DNA from: JAEUMD01 sp050246945
Lineage (GTDB): Bacteria > Pseudomonadota > Alphaproteobacteria > Rhizobiales > Hyphomicrobiaceae
Direction of reading: 5' to 3'
Assembly (NCBI GenBank): GCA_050246945.1
Contig: JBFWVC010000008.1
Location: 1-64,000, forward strand
Length of the DNA stretch: 64,000 bases
The translations under genes and the position numbers were made by a program. Shown piece by piece: positions 1-7,485 of this stretch. Within the stretch, counting starts at the first letter, position 1. Each line of letters begins with the position of its first letter. Below the pieces are notes generated by a model, which worked only from the letters and a program-made list of their open reading frames with translations, ran no database searches and had not been told where the DNA came from.

Positions 1-124
1 CAATAAACTCAAGCAGTTCCGACACATCGCCATGCGCTTCGACCGCAACCCGCTGAACTATCTAGCGATGATCAAGCTCGCCTCGACACGACTATGGCTC
101 AGGGCTTATGAGTCCGCAGCCTAG
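1..124 (+). mobile_element. IS5-family transposase, C-terminal 40 codons only
   Basis: The frame from base 2 gives about 40 residues ending in WLRAYESAA and a TAG stop. The pattern FRHIAMRFDR, NPLNYLAM, then LWLRAYES is the typical C-terminus of IS5-family DDE transposases. The rest lies left of the window, so completeness cannot be judged. The stop at 122-124 is part of a CTAG tetranucleotide (121-124) that is also the left end of a palindromic repeat. In IS870-type members of this family the reading frame is closed by the CTAG target itself. The same arrangement is inferred here, which would put the right end of the element at about base 121. Confidence 0.8.
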
Positions 125-195
125 TGTCGTCAGAAACGCGAAATTCGTTCCGAGGGTGCCGCAGAATGTGACGAATTTCGCGATCACGACACTAG
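121..195. repeat. CTAG-bounded palindrome, type A (copy 1)
   Basis: The element begins CTAGTGTCGT and ends ACGACACTAG. Inner arms around CGCGAAATTCGT and ACGAATTTCGCG make a long hairpin. A near-identical copy is at 34808-34882, and damaged copies are at 8592-8640 and 35507-35603. The left CTAG supplies the stop codon of the preceding transposase and the right CTAG is shared with the next palindrome. Confidence 0.9.
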
Positions 196-255
196 GGTTT
201 CGGGCTGACGCGTCGGGGCCCGACAGGGAACCAAGCGTCAGAGTCGGAACACTAG
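192..255. repeat. CTAG-bounded palindrome, type B (copy 1)
   Basis: It shares the CTAG at 192-195 with the type A element and ends GGAACACTAG. Internal arms CTGACGC and GCGTCAG flank a GC-rich loop. It matches the element at 32375-32438, including the stretch GGGAACCAAGCGTCAG. The left end is degenerate (CTAGGGTTTCGG instead of CTAGTGTTCCGG). Confidence 0.85.
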
Positions 256-608
256 CCTTCCACGAGCGCGCATTCGACTGGCAGTTGCAGATGTTCTGCA
301 AAGAAATGGGCAACTATATGCTGGTCACGACGACCCACACGCACAACAACCGCCCGACAAGACCTGGAGCCATCAATGGAGACTTCTTCCCCGCTAAACC
401 GGACTGGCCGGCACAGCACCCCTTGGTCGTGATCGCAGCGGACGGCATCGCTCTTGCCATCGATGCCGTCACCGCAGCCGGCGGCAAGATTTCCGGCGAA
501 CCGATGATTATCCCCGGCGTCGGTCACTACGTCTCCTTCCTGGACACCGAAGGACTTGACGCCAGCATGATGCAGGTCTCAGGCAGATGCTGCGAGCAGG
601 CGAGCTGA
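256..608 (+). pseudogene. VOC-family (glyoxalase-like) gene lacking its 5' end
   Basis: The open frame running into 608 matches the C-terminal three quarters of a small VOC/glyoxalase-like protein. Recognisable parts are an AFDWQ-like segment, PGAINGDFF, then HPLVVIAADGIALAIDAVTAAGG with the closing pattern IPGVGHYVSFLDTEG and a final MMQ. The usual N-terminal strand and start codon are missing. Upstream sequence in the same frame is repeat DNA, and the boundary lies at the right CTAG of the type B palindrome. The open frame continues through both palindromes from 108, so a fused product is possible but has no recognisable domain there. Truncation by repeat insertion or deletion is inferred. 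Confidence 0.7.
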
Positions 609-653
609 ATTTGAAATGTTCCTGCATGCAGTGCAACGACACCGGAACACGCA

Positions 654-923
654 ATGGCCAAGGTCGCGTTCACCGACAACATCCAGCGGCACGTCTCCTG
701 CCCACCGACCGAAGCGCCGGGCCGCACCGTGCGCGAGGTGCTCGAGCACGTCTTCTCCCTCAACCCGCTCGCTCGGCGCTACATCCTCGATGACCAGCAG
801 GCGTTGCGCCGGCACATGCTCGTCTTCGTCGACGGAGTGCTCGTTCGCGACCGGACGGGCCTCAGCGATCCTGTCGGCGAACAGAGCTCCGTCTATGTCT
901 TCCAGGCCCTTTCGGGTGGTTGA
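654..923 (+). CDS. MoaD/ThiS-family ubiquitin-like protein
   Basis: This 89-residue protein has the small beta-grasp layout of the MoaD/ThiS family: TVREVLEHVF near residue 25, then HMLVFVDGVLV, and a C-terminal SGG. A terminal Gly-Gly is the site of adenylation and thiocarboxylation in sulfur carriers, so the end is compatible with a functional carrier. It lies 127 bp before a BNR/YVTN repeat protein on the same strand. This pairing is, to my knowledge, recurrent in proteobacteria, and its function is not established. It is probably not the thiamine carrier, because a separate thiS is present at 37 kb. Confidence 0.75.
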   Translation: MAKVAFTDNIQRHVSCPPTEAPGRTVREVLEHVFSLNPLARRYILDDQQALRRHMLVFVDGVLVRDRTGLSDPVGEQSSVYVFQALSGG

Positions 924-985
924 AAAGAGGCGCCAGGCCCTAAGCGCCGCACGCCACAGCACAGGTTCGACGTGGCGCATGATTG

Positions 986-1028
986 GCTGAAGTGCAGAGC
1001 GGTTCAGTGTGAAGAACTTGCTCAGATC
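986..1028. repeat. Interspersed repeat R2, copy a (short)
   Basis: GCTGAAGTGC, then GCGGTTCAG, then GAAGAACTTGCTC match three other copies at 17208, 18821 and 20317. It lies directly before the BNR/YVTN gene and ends just upstream of its ribosome binding site. Repeats of this style are common between genes in alphaproteobacteria. Confidence 0.75.
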
Positions 1029-1050
1029 CAGAACGCGAGGAGTTTTCATC

Positions 1051-2157
1051 ATGGCTGATCGTCTGCGTGTTGCCACGCGAAAGGGACTTTTCACCGTCGA
1101 GAGGCGGGACGGCAATTGGCATGTCGCAAGCGCGGATTTCCTCGGTGACAACGTCTCCCTGACGCTCACCGACCCGCGCGACGGAGCCTGCTATGCAGCG
1201 CTCGATCACGGGCATTTCGGCGTCAAGCTGCATCGCTCGAACGGAGCCGGCTCCTGGGACGAGATCGCCACGCCCGCCTATCCGGAAAAGCCCGAGGGCC
1301 ACGAAGAGCTCGACATGTGGGGACGCCCGCTGCCCTGGTCGACCGTGCGCATCTGGGCACTGGAGGCTGGCGGACCCGACGAACCCGGCGTCCTGTGGTG
1401 CGGAACACTTCCCGGCGGCCTCTTCAAATCGAACGATCGCGGCCAGAACTGGCACATCGTTCGCTCGCTGTGGGACCACCCCCTGCGGCGGAAATGGATG
1501 GGCGGCGGCGCCGACCTGCCCGGCCTGCATTCCATCTGTGTCGACCCGCGCAACTCAAGGCACATGACGATCGCTGTCTCGACGGGCGGTCTTTGGCACA
1601 CGACGGACGGCGGCGAGAACTGGCAGCAACGCGGTGAGGGCATGCGCGCCGAATATGCGCCGCCTGAACAAACGCATGACCCCATTGCCCAGGACGTCCA
1701 CCGGCTCGTGCAATGCCCAGCCGACCCGGAGCGCATGTGGGTCCAGCATCACAACGGCATCTTCGTCTCGTCGGATGCCGGCCGCTCGTTCACCGAGATC
1801 AGCGACGCTGCAAAGCCCTCCGCATTCGGCTTCGCCGTCGTCGTCCATCCCCGCGATCCCGATACAGCCTGGTTCGTGCCCGAGATCAAGGACGAGAAAC
1901 GCATCCCTGTCGGCGGTCGCCTGTGCGCGATGGTAACGCGCGACGGCGGCAAGACGTTCGAAGTGCTGAGCGGAGGGCTGCCGCAGGAGCACGCCTATGA
2001 CGTCGTATATCGCCACGCTCTGGCGCTCGACCGACATGGCGAGCGACTAGCTTTCGGCTCGACAACGGGCGGTCTGTGGGTGAGCGAGAACCAGGGCCGG
2101 AGCTGGACGTGCGTTATCCAGACGCTGCCGCCGATCTATGCCGTCGCTTTTGCATAA
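1051..2157 (+). CDS. BNR/YVTN (sortilin-like) beta-propeller protein
   Basis: The protein has 368 residues from the ATG at 1051, which follows GAGGAG (1037-1042) at a good distance. An upstream start at 1009 lies in repeat DNA. Repeated motifs of the form GG(L/I)(F/W)xSxDxGxxW mark a BNR/sialidase-like propeller: GGLFKSNDRGQNW, GGLWHTTDGGENW, GIFVSSDAGRSF, VTRDGGKTF, GGLWVSENQGRSW. There is no signal peptide, so it is probably cytoplasmic. The catalytic residues of true sialidases are not apparent. The partner is probably the preceding MoaD/ThiS-like gene. Confidence 0.75.
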   Translation: MADRLRVATRKGLFTVERRDGNWHVASADFLGDNVSLTLTDPRDGACYAALDHGHFGVKLHRSNGAGSWDEIATPAYPEKPEGHEELDMWGRPLPWSTVRIWALEAGGPDEPGVLWCGTLPGGLFKSNDRGQNWHIVRSLWDHPLRRKWMGGGADLPGLHSICVDPRNSRHMTIAVSTGGLWHTTDGGENWQQRGEGMRAEYAPPEQTHDPIAQDVHRLVQCPADPERMWVQHHNGIFVSSDAGRSFTEISDAAKPSAFGFAVVVHPRDPDTAWFVPEIKDEKRIPVGGRLCAMVTRDGGKTFEVLSGGLPQEHAYDVVYRHALALDRHGERLAFGSTTGGLWVSENQGRSWTCVIQTLPPIYAVAFA

Positions 2158-2183
2158 TTGGCGGAATTGCAAGAGTGGGGAAA

Positions 2184-2972
2184 TTAAATGCCGTCCCCTT
2201 CGACCTCGCGCTTGAGCTGCTCGAACGCCTCCTCGGCGCCTTCCCAATAAGGATGCACCTCGAGAAGCTTGCGATAAGCGTCGAGCGCCGCCGCCTTGTC
2301 GCCCCGCTGCCGCATGATCTGCGCGAGCCCGTCGAGCGCCTTGAAGTGGTTGGGTTCGATCGCCAGCGCCCGCGTCAGCGCATTCAATGCGTTCTCTTGA
2401 TCGCCCTCGAGGTAGGCGACGAGTGCGCGGCGGTTCCAGCCTTCCGCGAAGCCTGGCTCGAGATCGACGATCGTGTCTGCCAACTGCTCCGCAAGATCCA
2501 GACGCTGCTCTGCCACGGCTTTCAGCACGCGCTCCATCAGAACGTCGATCGTGTCGCTACCCGAGAAGAGCCATAGCCGCTCGATCGCGGCGACCAGCGG
2601 AACAGCCGAAGCGGCACTCTCGGTCGCAGCCAGATGCGCATAAAGATCGTCGAGAGCGCGACGCCGTTGCGACGGCGTATCGGGAGGCGGCTCGGGCGCA
2701 TCGCCTGCCTGTTGTTTCTCGCCGTCCAACGCCCGCGAGTCCGGCGAAGGCGGCGTCGGATCGGCTGGTACCGGAGAGAACCTGGGGGTCCGTGATGTCG
2801 AACCCTGCGGTGCGCTGCCGGCACGATCGTCCTGGCCCAAATCGTCACCGCCGCTGCGGTCTTGGTTGGGCACGGGTGCCTGAGCGAGTGAACCCGAAAC
2901 GACCGGCAACGCCGCAAGAGCGACGACCGGCAACCATGCCAAGGGCAGAATGAAGCGCTTCATCATGCCCAC
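2184..2972 (-). CDS. Exported TPR-repeat protein
   Basis: This 262-residue protein has an N-terminal hydrophobic signal (around residues 6-30, ending SLAQA), then a Pro/Asp-rich low-complexity linker to about residue 100. At least two or three TPR motifs fill the C-terminal half (AEGWNRRALVAYLEGDQENA, then ALAIEPNHFKALDGLAQIM, then LLEVHPYWEGA). It is probably periplasmic and a protein-interaction module. Start codons at 2972 or 2966 are both possible. It is convergent with the BNR/YVTN gene, 26 bp apart. Confidence 0.8.
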   Translation of the reverse strand: MGMMKRFILPLAWLPVVALAALPVVSGSLAQAPVPNQDRSGGDDLGQDDRAGSAPQGSTSRTPRFSPVPADPTPPSPDSRALDGEKQQAGDAPEPPPDTPSQRRRALDDLYAHLAATESAASAVPLVAAIERLWLFSGSDTIDVLMERVLKAVAEQRLDLAEQLADTIVDLEPGFAEGWNRRALVAYLEGDQENALNALTRALAIEPNHFKALDGLAQIMRQRGDKAAALDAYRKLLEVHPYWEGAEEAFEQLKREVEGDGI

Positions 2973-3084
2973 AAAATAAGTTGCGCGCTCACGGCCGTCA
3001 AAGCCGGAGCGCGCCTGTGATCACCGGAATCCGCATAACGCCATCACGTTCGTGAGAACGCTGCAACCGCGACGGCCGCACAAA

Positions 3085-3210
3085 TCAGCCCTGCCGGGCC
3101 TTGAACTTGCGTTGCGTCTTGTTGATCACATAAAGGCGGCCCTTGCGACGCACCAGACGGTTGTCGCGATGACGCGAACGCAGCGATTTCAGCGAGTTTC
3201 TGACTTTCAT
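3085..3210 (-). CDS. rpmJ: 50S ribosomal protein L36
   Basis: The 41-residue protein MKVRNSLKSL...INKTQRKFKARQG is an essentially canonical alphaproteobacterial bL36 of the form lacking the zinc-binding cysteines. It is a component of the large ribosomal subunit. The start was set at the MKVRNS methionine, and the longer open frame upstream has no family match. It stands alone, away from the main ribosomal operon, as is usual in this order. Confidence 0.97.
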   Translation of the reverse strand: MKVRNSLKSLRSRHRDNRLVRRKGRLYVINKTQRKFKARQG

Positions 3211-3467
3211 GACAGCATCATCCGTTCTTGGTGCCGCATCGGACAACACGAACACCCACGCTTCATCGGAACTCCCCCTTGGGGCCCGACGATGCGGGGC
3301 AAATGCCGTCACGGCTAAAAAAGATGGGCGGAAACTACTTCTGTCTCACCCCCCTGTCAATCGCCCCTTGCACCGCAGCGTCGTTCCCTGGAAAGCTCGC
3401 GGCAACCGCCTCGGCACAGTTTGCCGATGCACCCGGAACCCCATGAAATCGACTGATAAATTTGGAG

Positions 3468-3542
3468 TGGTGGGCACTAGAGGGATCGAACCTCTGACCC
3501 CTACCATGTCAAGGTAGTGCTCTACCGCTGAGCTAAGTGCCC
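3468..3542 (-). tRNA. tRNA-Val (GAC)
   Basis: Read on the minus strand, a seven-pair acceptor stem (GGGCACU with AGUGCCC) encloses a normal D arm, an anticodon stem CUACC/GGUAG with loop UUGACAU (anticodon GAC), and a T arm GAGGUUCGAUCCCUC. The CCA end is encoded (3468-3470). It reads GUC and GUU valine codons. Confidence 0.97.
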
Positions 3543-3739
3543 ACTCGTGTCGGCGCCTGGCGCCGTGCGGAGATGGCTCTATATCCACATTGTGCGGCGA
3601 GGGCAAGCCGCTCTTTGCGCTGTCGCGGCCTCGATGAAACCGACCTTCTGCATCTGGTATGGAATGTCCAATCTCCCCCAACCGATGCCCGGTAGAAAGC
3701 GGCTTATCGGAAAAGGCGACGCCACCGCGATTTCCCGTC

Positions 3740-4099
3740 TCAGGCTGCCAGGAGACGCTCCACTTCGCGCACGAGATCCTTCAAATGGAACGGCTTTGAC
3801 AGTACGTGCGCCTCCTTGGCGGCGGCAACGTCGCTGTTGAGAATCACCGCAGCGAACCCAGTGATGAACATGATCTTCAGATCCGGATCGAGCTCGGCAG
3901 CCCGGCGCGCCAGCTCGATACCATCCATCCTCGGCATGACGATGTCGGTGAGGAGAAGCGTGAACGGCTCCTGTTGCAGCCTCTCGTAGGCTTCCTCGCC
4001 ATTAGCGAAACTGACGACGTCATAGCCGGCCCGCAGCAGCGCACGCTCCAGAAAGCCTCGCATGGAATCATCATCTTCGGCGAGAAGTATGCGGCTCAT
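3740..4099 (-). CDS. cpdR: Response regulator CpdR
   Basis: This 119-residue single-domain receiver has the acidic pocket (LAEDDDSMR), the phosphoacceptor aspartate in LLLTDIVMPRMDGIEL, the switch region IMFITGFAA and the lysine in VLSKPFHLKDLV. Length and sequence match CpdR of Caulobacter and rhizobia. There, unphosphorylated CpdR directs ClpXP to the pole and controls CtrA-dependent cell-cycle proteolysis. The start is the ATG of MSRILLAEDD, because upstream codons in the same frame do not match the family. The divergent N-formylglutamate amidohydrolase neighbour is also common in Hyphomicrobiales. Confidence 0.92.
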   Translation of the reverse strand: MSRILLAEDDDSMRGFLERALLRAGYDVVSFANGEEAYERLQQEPFTLLLTDIVMPRMDGIELARRAAELDPDLKIMFITGFAAVILNSDVAAAKEAHVLSKPFHLKDLVREVERLLAA

Positions 4100-4538
4100 G
4101 GGCAAATGAGAGGGCTTCAATGTCATGGATGAGGATACCGAATTTGTGGACCTAGTTGCCGACTTTGACGACTTTTCATTCAAATCTGTCGCCAGGATGG
4201 TAAACGGACCGTGAACCCACGACATGTTTTTTGGACAATGCGAACTGGTTGTGCTCTGACGGCAGGCACGTTCGGGCAATCAGTAGATCCAGCAGCCCGC
4301 CGCTCATTCAATATCGCATGGCAGGCATTGGCCACCCTGGAATTCAAACGGGGTTATCGTTAGATTGGAAGCATGTTGCGCTCCCTCCGCTCGCGGATCG
4401 CAGCGCACATCGCGTGCTCCAGTCATTCAATGTAGGGCGTCTTCCACATGACGCTTGACGCAGATGACGCTTCACCCAGTGTCCGGAATGGCATCTTGAG
4501 CAGCCACACCGGCCGATCCCAGGACAACAACTTCGCCC
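4100..4538. other. Divergent intergenic region, 439 bp
   Basis: It separates cpdR from the amidohydrolase gene and should hold both promoters. I see no convincing gene, repeat or clear promoter consensus. The part near cpdR (4130-4240) is relatively AT-rich for this genome. Confidence 0.5.
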
Positions 4539-5438
4539 ATGCCCACAACCGAACGCGAAGGCATCGTCAAGGACCTAACGCCACCTTTCGAGGTCATGCG
4601 TCCGGGAGAGCACGTGGCACCGTTCGTCTTCTGCTCGCCACACTCCGGCCGCGTCTATCCGCGCCATTTCATTGCCCAGTCGCGGCTCGATCCGCTGACA
4701 CTGCGGCGCTCGGAAGATTGTTATGTCGATGAGTTGTTCCAGGCCGTGCCAGCCCTTGGAGCTCCGCTGATCGCAGCCCGCTTTCCGCGCGCCTTCCTCG
4801 ACGTCAACCGCGAGCCATATGAACTCGACCCCGGCCTCATTCGCGATCCCCTGCCGGAATACGCCAACGCTCATTCAGTGCGGGTGACAGGCGGGTTGGG
4901 CACGATCGCCCGCATCGTCGCCGACGGCGAGGAAATCTATCGCGAGCCGCTCTCACTGGTGAGTGCACTCGCACGTATCGAGACACTCTATATCCCCTTC
5001 CACCGTGCACTGGCTTCGATACTCGACGCAACCCGCGCACGCTTCGGACACGCACTGCTGGTCGACTGTCATTCGATGCCGTCCGCAGCCATGACCAAGG
5101 GCATCGCCAGCCGGCCGGATTTCGTCATCGGCGATCGGTTCGGTGTCTCCTGCGACAACCGCATCTCGCACTTCCTGCGCGATGAGTTGTCCGTCATGGG
5201 CTACGACGTGCAGATGAACCGCCCTTACGCTGGCGGCTATATCACCGAACACTACGGGCGCCCCGATCGCGGCTGGCACGCCGTGCAGATCGAGATCAAC
5301 CGCGGACTTTATCTCAACGAATTCTCGCTGGAGCGCAGCGACGGATTCACGAGACTGCTCGCCGACCTGACGGCGTTGGTCGAAGCGATGTTTGCCGAAT
5401 TACCCGATCGCCTCGCTCGTCGTGCGGCGGCGGAATGA
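4539..5438 (+). CDS. N-formylglutamate amidohydrolase family protein
   Basis: This 299-residue protein has the family's opening metal-site motif (FVFCSPHSGRVYP), the arginine and asparagine patch FLDVNREPYELDP, VDCHSMPS for a second metal/catalytic histidine, and the closing VQIEINRGLYLNE. Family members hydrolyse N-formylglutamate or related N-acyl amino acids with a bound metal. Members outside histidine-utilisation operons often have unknown substrates. No hut genes are nearby, so HutG function is not implied. The protein is cytoplasmic. Confidence 0.85.
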   Translation: MPTTEREGIVKDLTPPFEVMRPGEHVAPFVFCSPHSGRVYPRHFIAQSRLDPLTLRRSEDCYVDELFQAVPALGAPLIAARFPRAFLDVNREPYELDPGLIRDPLPEYANAHSVRVTGGLGTIARIVADGEEIYREPLSLVSALARIETLYIPFHRALASILDATRARFGHALLVDCHSMPSAAMTKGIASRPDFVIGDRFGVSCDNRISHFLRDELSVMGYDVQMNRPYAGGYITEHYGRPDRGWHAVQIEINRGLYLNEFSLERSDGFTRLLADLTALVEAMFAELPDRLARRAAAE

Positions 5439-5477
5439 ACGCCGCAGAACAGTAGCGATGCGCCTCCTTCTTCCCGA

Positions 5478-5576
5478 AAAGAAAAAAGGCCGCCCGACGT
5501 GATATCGAACGGCCCCGAAGTCTGGGAGGAAACACCCGGATCGGGCGGTTCGCGCCGGCAGTAGCCAGCACCAACT
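5478..5576 (-). ncRNA. suhB/MmgR (alpha-r8)-like small RNA, copy 1
   Basis: On the minus strand the core TTTCCTCCCAGACTTCG is followed by a strong hairpin (arms GGCCGTTCGA and GTCGGGCGGCC) and a T run, a typical Rho-independent terminator ending near 5480. A CCCG-ATC-CGGG hairpin precedes the core. A possible promoter is TTGAAT (5606-5611), 17 bp, TAGCTT (5583-5588), giving a start near 5576. It is more diverged in the core than copies 2 and 3. TTTCCTCCC could pair with Shine-Dalgarno sequences. Family membership is from memory of the Rfam suhB (RF00519) consensus. Confidence 0.7.
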
Positions 5577-5811
5577 CAATAGAAGCTATGCTGCATCGCA
5601 GCAGCATTCAACTTGCACCTTCGTCCTAGGCCGGCTTCGGCGCGTATGGTCAGACGTGATCAGCCCGCCCAACACTTTCCAAATGCACAATAAAATTGCA
5701 CGGGCCTGGAGCCGCTCGAATTCTGTCACACTTGCGTGATGAAGGTGTACGAGGCTGTTTTTTAATATGTTTTTAAACATTTCTCACGCCGCGCCCATGC
5801 AATGGCCGACA

Positions 5812-5906
5812 AAAGAAAAGGGGCCGTCCGGAAACCGAACGGCCCAAGTCTAGGGAGGAAACGCCCAAGGAGGGCTGCGACAGACAAGCGAACTCGTCGA
5901 TGTCGC
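5812..5906 (-). ncRNA. suhB/MmgR (alpha-r8)-like small RNA, copy 2
   Basis: The minus strand shows, in order, a 5' hairpin with perfect arms TGCGACA and TGTCGCA, a small hairpin GCCC-TCCTT-GGGC, the single-stranded core GTTTCCTCCCTAGACTT, and a terminator GGGCCGTTCGG-TTT-CCGGACGGCCC with a T-rich tail. In Sinorhizobium the MmgR member limits polyhydroxybutyrate granule accumulation. The target here is unknown. This copy has the best promoter of the three and is predicted at about 95 nt. Confidence 0.82.
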
Positions 5907-5913
5907 ACTGCAA

Positions 5914-5942
5914 TAATTAGGGGTGCGGCGCACAAAGTGCAA
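5914..5942 (-). promoter_or_regulatory. Promoter of small RNA copy 2
   Basis: On the minus strand TTGCAC (5937-5942), a 17 bp spacer and TAATTA (5914-5919) give a good sigma70-type match. The expected start is about 5906, just where the 5' hairpin of the RNA begins. Confidence 0.65.
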
Positions 5943-6158
5943 TTGCATTTTTTGCAGGGCAGAACGGCATTCAGCGGGAAGCTCGTCGCGCAGCACCCGC
6001 ACGCGATCCTCGTTAGAAGATTGATTGGTATACCATATTTCAGAATCCGCACACGCCAGACAAGCGCTCTGCGCAGGGCCACACTGCGGTCAGACGCTTT
6101 CCGATCTCGATACGTCCGAACGCGAACCGGCGGCGGCAACGATCCCTGACCGCGTGGC

Positions 6159-6250
6159 AAAAAAAGGCCGCTCGTTGTGACGAACGGCCCAAGTCTAGGG
6201 AGGAAACGCCCAAAGTGGGCAGTGACGCCGCTGGTGAAGACAGCGCCACG
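6159..6250 (-). ncRNA. suhB/MmgR (alpha-r8)-like small RNA, copy 3
   Basis: The minus strand has hairpin GCCC-ACTTT-GGGC, the core GTTTCCTCCCTAGACTT identical to copy 2, and a terminator GGCCGTTCGT-CACA-ACGAGCGGCC followed by seven T. A weak promoter candidate, TTGCCT (6279-6284), 17 bp, CATGCT (6256-6261), has the same geometry as the other two copies. It is the copy closest to the divergently transcribed hisN/suhB gene. Confidence 0.8.
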
Positions 6251-6462
6251 AACACAGCATGCGAGTATTCGAACCTGCAGGCAATGTGCGAAGACCGCGA
6301 ATGGTTTCGCCAACGTGTATACCGATGCATTCGCGACACAGCGAGCGCAGCAAGCCCGCCACGCGCGTTTTCGCCCAATGCAAGTATTCAGATCACTTAA
6401 GTAGATAGAAGCATAAGGGCGATTTTGAATCGCCTTGCCGCCGCAACCAGGATTGACTTGCT

Positions 6463-7269
6463 GTGACCTCTCGCGACGCAACGGACTTCAAATCTCTGCT
6501 CGACTTCGCCCATCAGCTCGCCGATCGGTCCGGTCCGGCAGTCTTGCGCCACTTTCGCAAGCGAATCACCGTTGACAACAAGCAGCGCGATGGTGGCTTC
6601 GATCCCGTCACCGCCGCCGATAAGGGCGCGGAGAAAGTTATCGCCCAGGCGCTGCGGAATAGCTTCCCCGAACACGGCCTCATCGGCGAGGAGCACGGCA
6701 GCCATAACGAAACGGCCCGCTACCGCTGGGTTGTCGATCCCATCGACGGCACCCGATCATTTATCATGGGCTCGCCGCTCTGGGGTACGCTGATCGGCCT
6801 CATGGATGGCGACACCCCACTGCTCGGCCTGATGGACCAGCCTTACACCGGCGAGAGATTCTGGTCTGACAAGAAGGCAACCTATGCACGCGACGCCAAC
6901 GGCGACATCAAACGGCTGAAAACGCGCCGTTGCCCGGACTTGGCCGAAGCCACGCTCACGACCACGCACCCCGACCTTTTCGCCAAAGGCAGCGAACTCA
7001 AGACCTTCTCGCGTTTGAAGGACGCAGCACGAATGACCCGCTATGGCGGTGATTGCTACAACTACGCCCTGCTCGCCGCGGGATTCGTCGACATCGTCAT
7101 GGAAAGCGGCCTCAAAGGCTTCGACATCGTTGCTCTCATCCCGATCATCGAGCGGGCCGGCGGCCGCGTCACCACATGGGACGGCAGGCCCGCAATCAAC
7201 GGCGGCCGCATCCTCGCGACTGGTGACCCGGAGCTGCATGAGAAGCTGCTGGCGTTCGTGAAGACGTGA
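6463..7269 (+). CDS. hisN: Histidinol-phosphatase, inositol-monophosphatase family (HisN/SuhB-like)
   Basis: This 268-residue protein has the metal-binding motifs of the IMPase superfamily: GLIGEEHG (first acidic site), VVDPIDGTRSFIMG (DPxDGT core) and LKGFDIVALIPIIERAGG (C-terminal aspartate). The wording DPIDGTRSF and GSPLWGTLIGL is typical of the HisN branch that hydrolyses histidinol phosphate in rhizobia and actinobacteria. The same gene is often labelled suhB. It starts at a GTG. Three suhB/MmgR-type small RNAs lie upstream on the other strand. A general inositol-phosphatase role cannot be excluded. Confidence 0.85.
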   Translation: MTSRDATDFKSLLDFAHQLADRSGPAVLRHFRKRITVDNKQRDGGFDPVTAADKGAEKVIAQALRNSFPEHGLIGEEHGSHNETARYRWVVDPIDGTRSFIMGSPLWGTLIGLMDGDTPLLGLMDQPYTGERFWSDKKATYARDANGDIKRLKTRRCPDLAEATLTTTHPDLFAKGSELKTFSRLKDAARMTRYGGDCYNYALLAAGFVDIVMESGLKGFDIVALIPIIERAGGRVTTWDGRPAINGGRILATGDPELHEKLLAFVKT

Positions 7270-7485
7270 GCGGGCTTCTCCAGCAATTGCCGATCACCAA
7301 GGCAAGCGGCAGCGCCATTCCAATAGCGCCCATCCTCACCCCGGCTCAGGCTGGAAGCCACGCAAGCCGCAACAAACGAAACTGCGCACATTCCCTGCAA
7401 CCGCCGCGACGAGGCAGCGTTCCAAGTGGCAGAATTCCAGTTTGCGGCGCATCAAACTCGACACCTCGGTCGAGCGTGCCGCTGC

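Noticed and set aside
121..255. REP/BIME elements mobilised by a RAYT (tyrosine) transposase
   Set aside because: REP hairpins are shorter with a GTAG/GGAG foot and no symmetrical CTAG at both ends; no RAYT gene is visible. Not excluded genome-wide.
5766..5779. ATGTTTTTAAACAT palindrome between small RNAs 1 and 2
   Set aside because: It could be an operator, but it lies downstream of small RNA 2 and upstream of nothing obvious on either strand.
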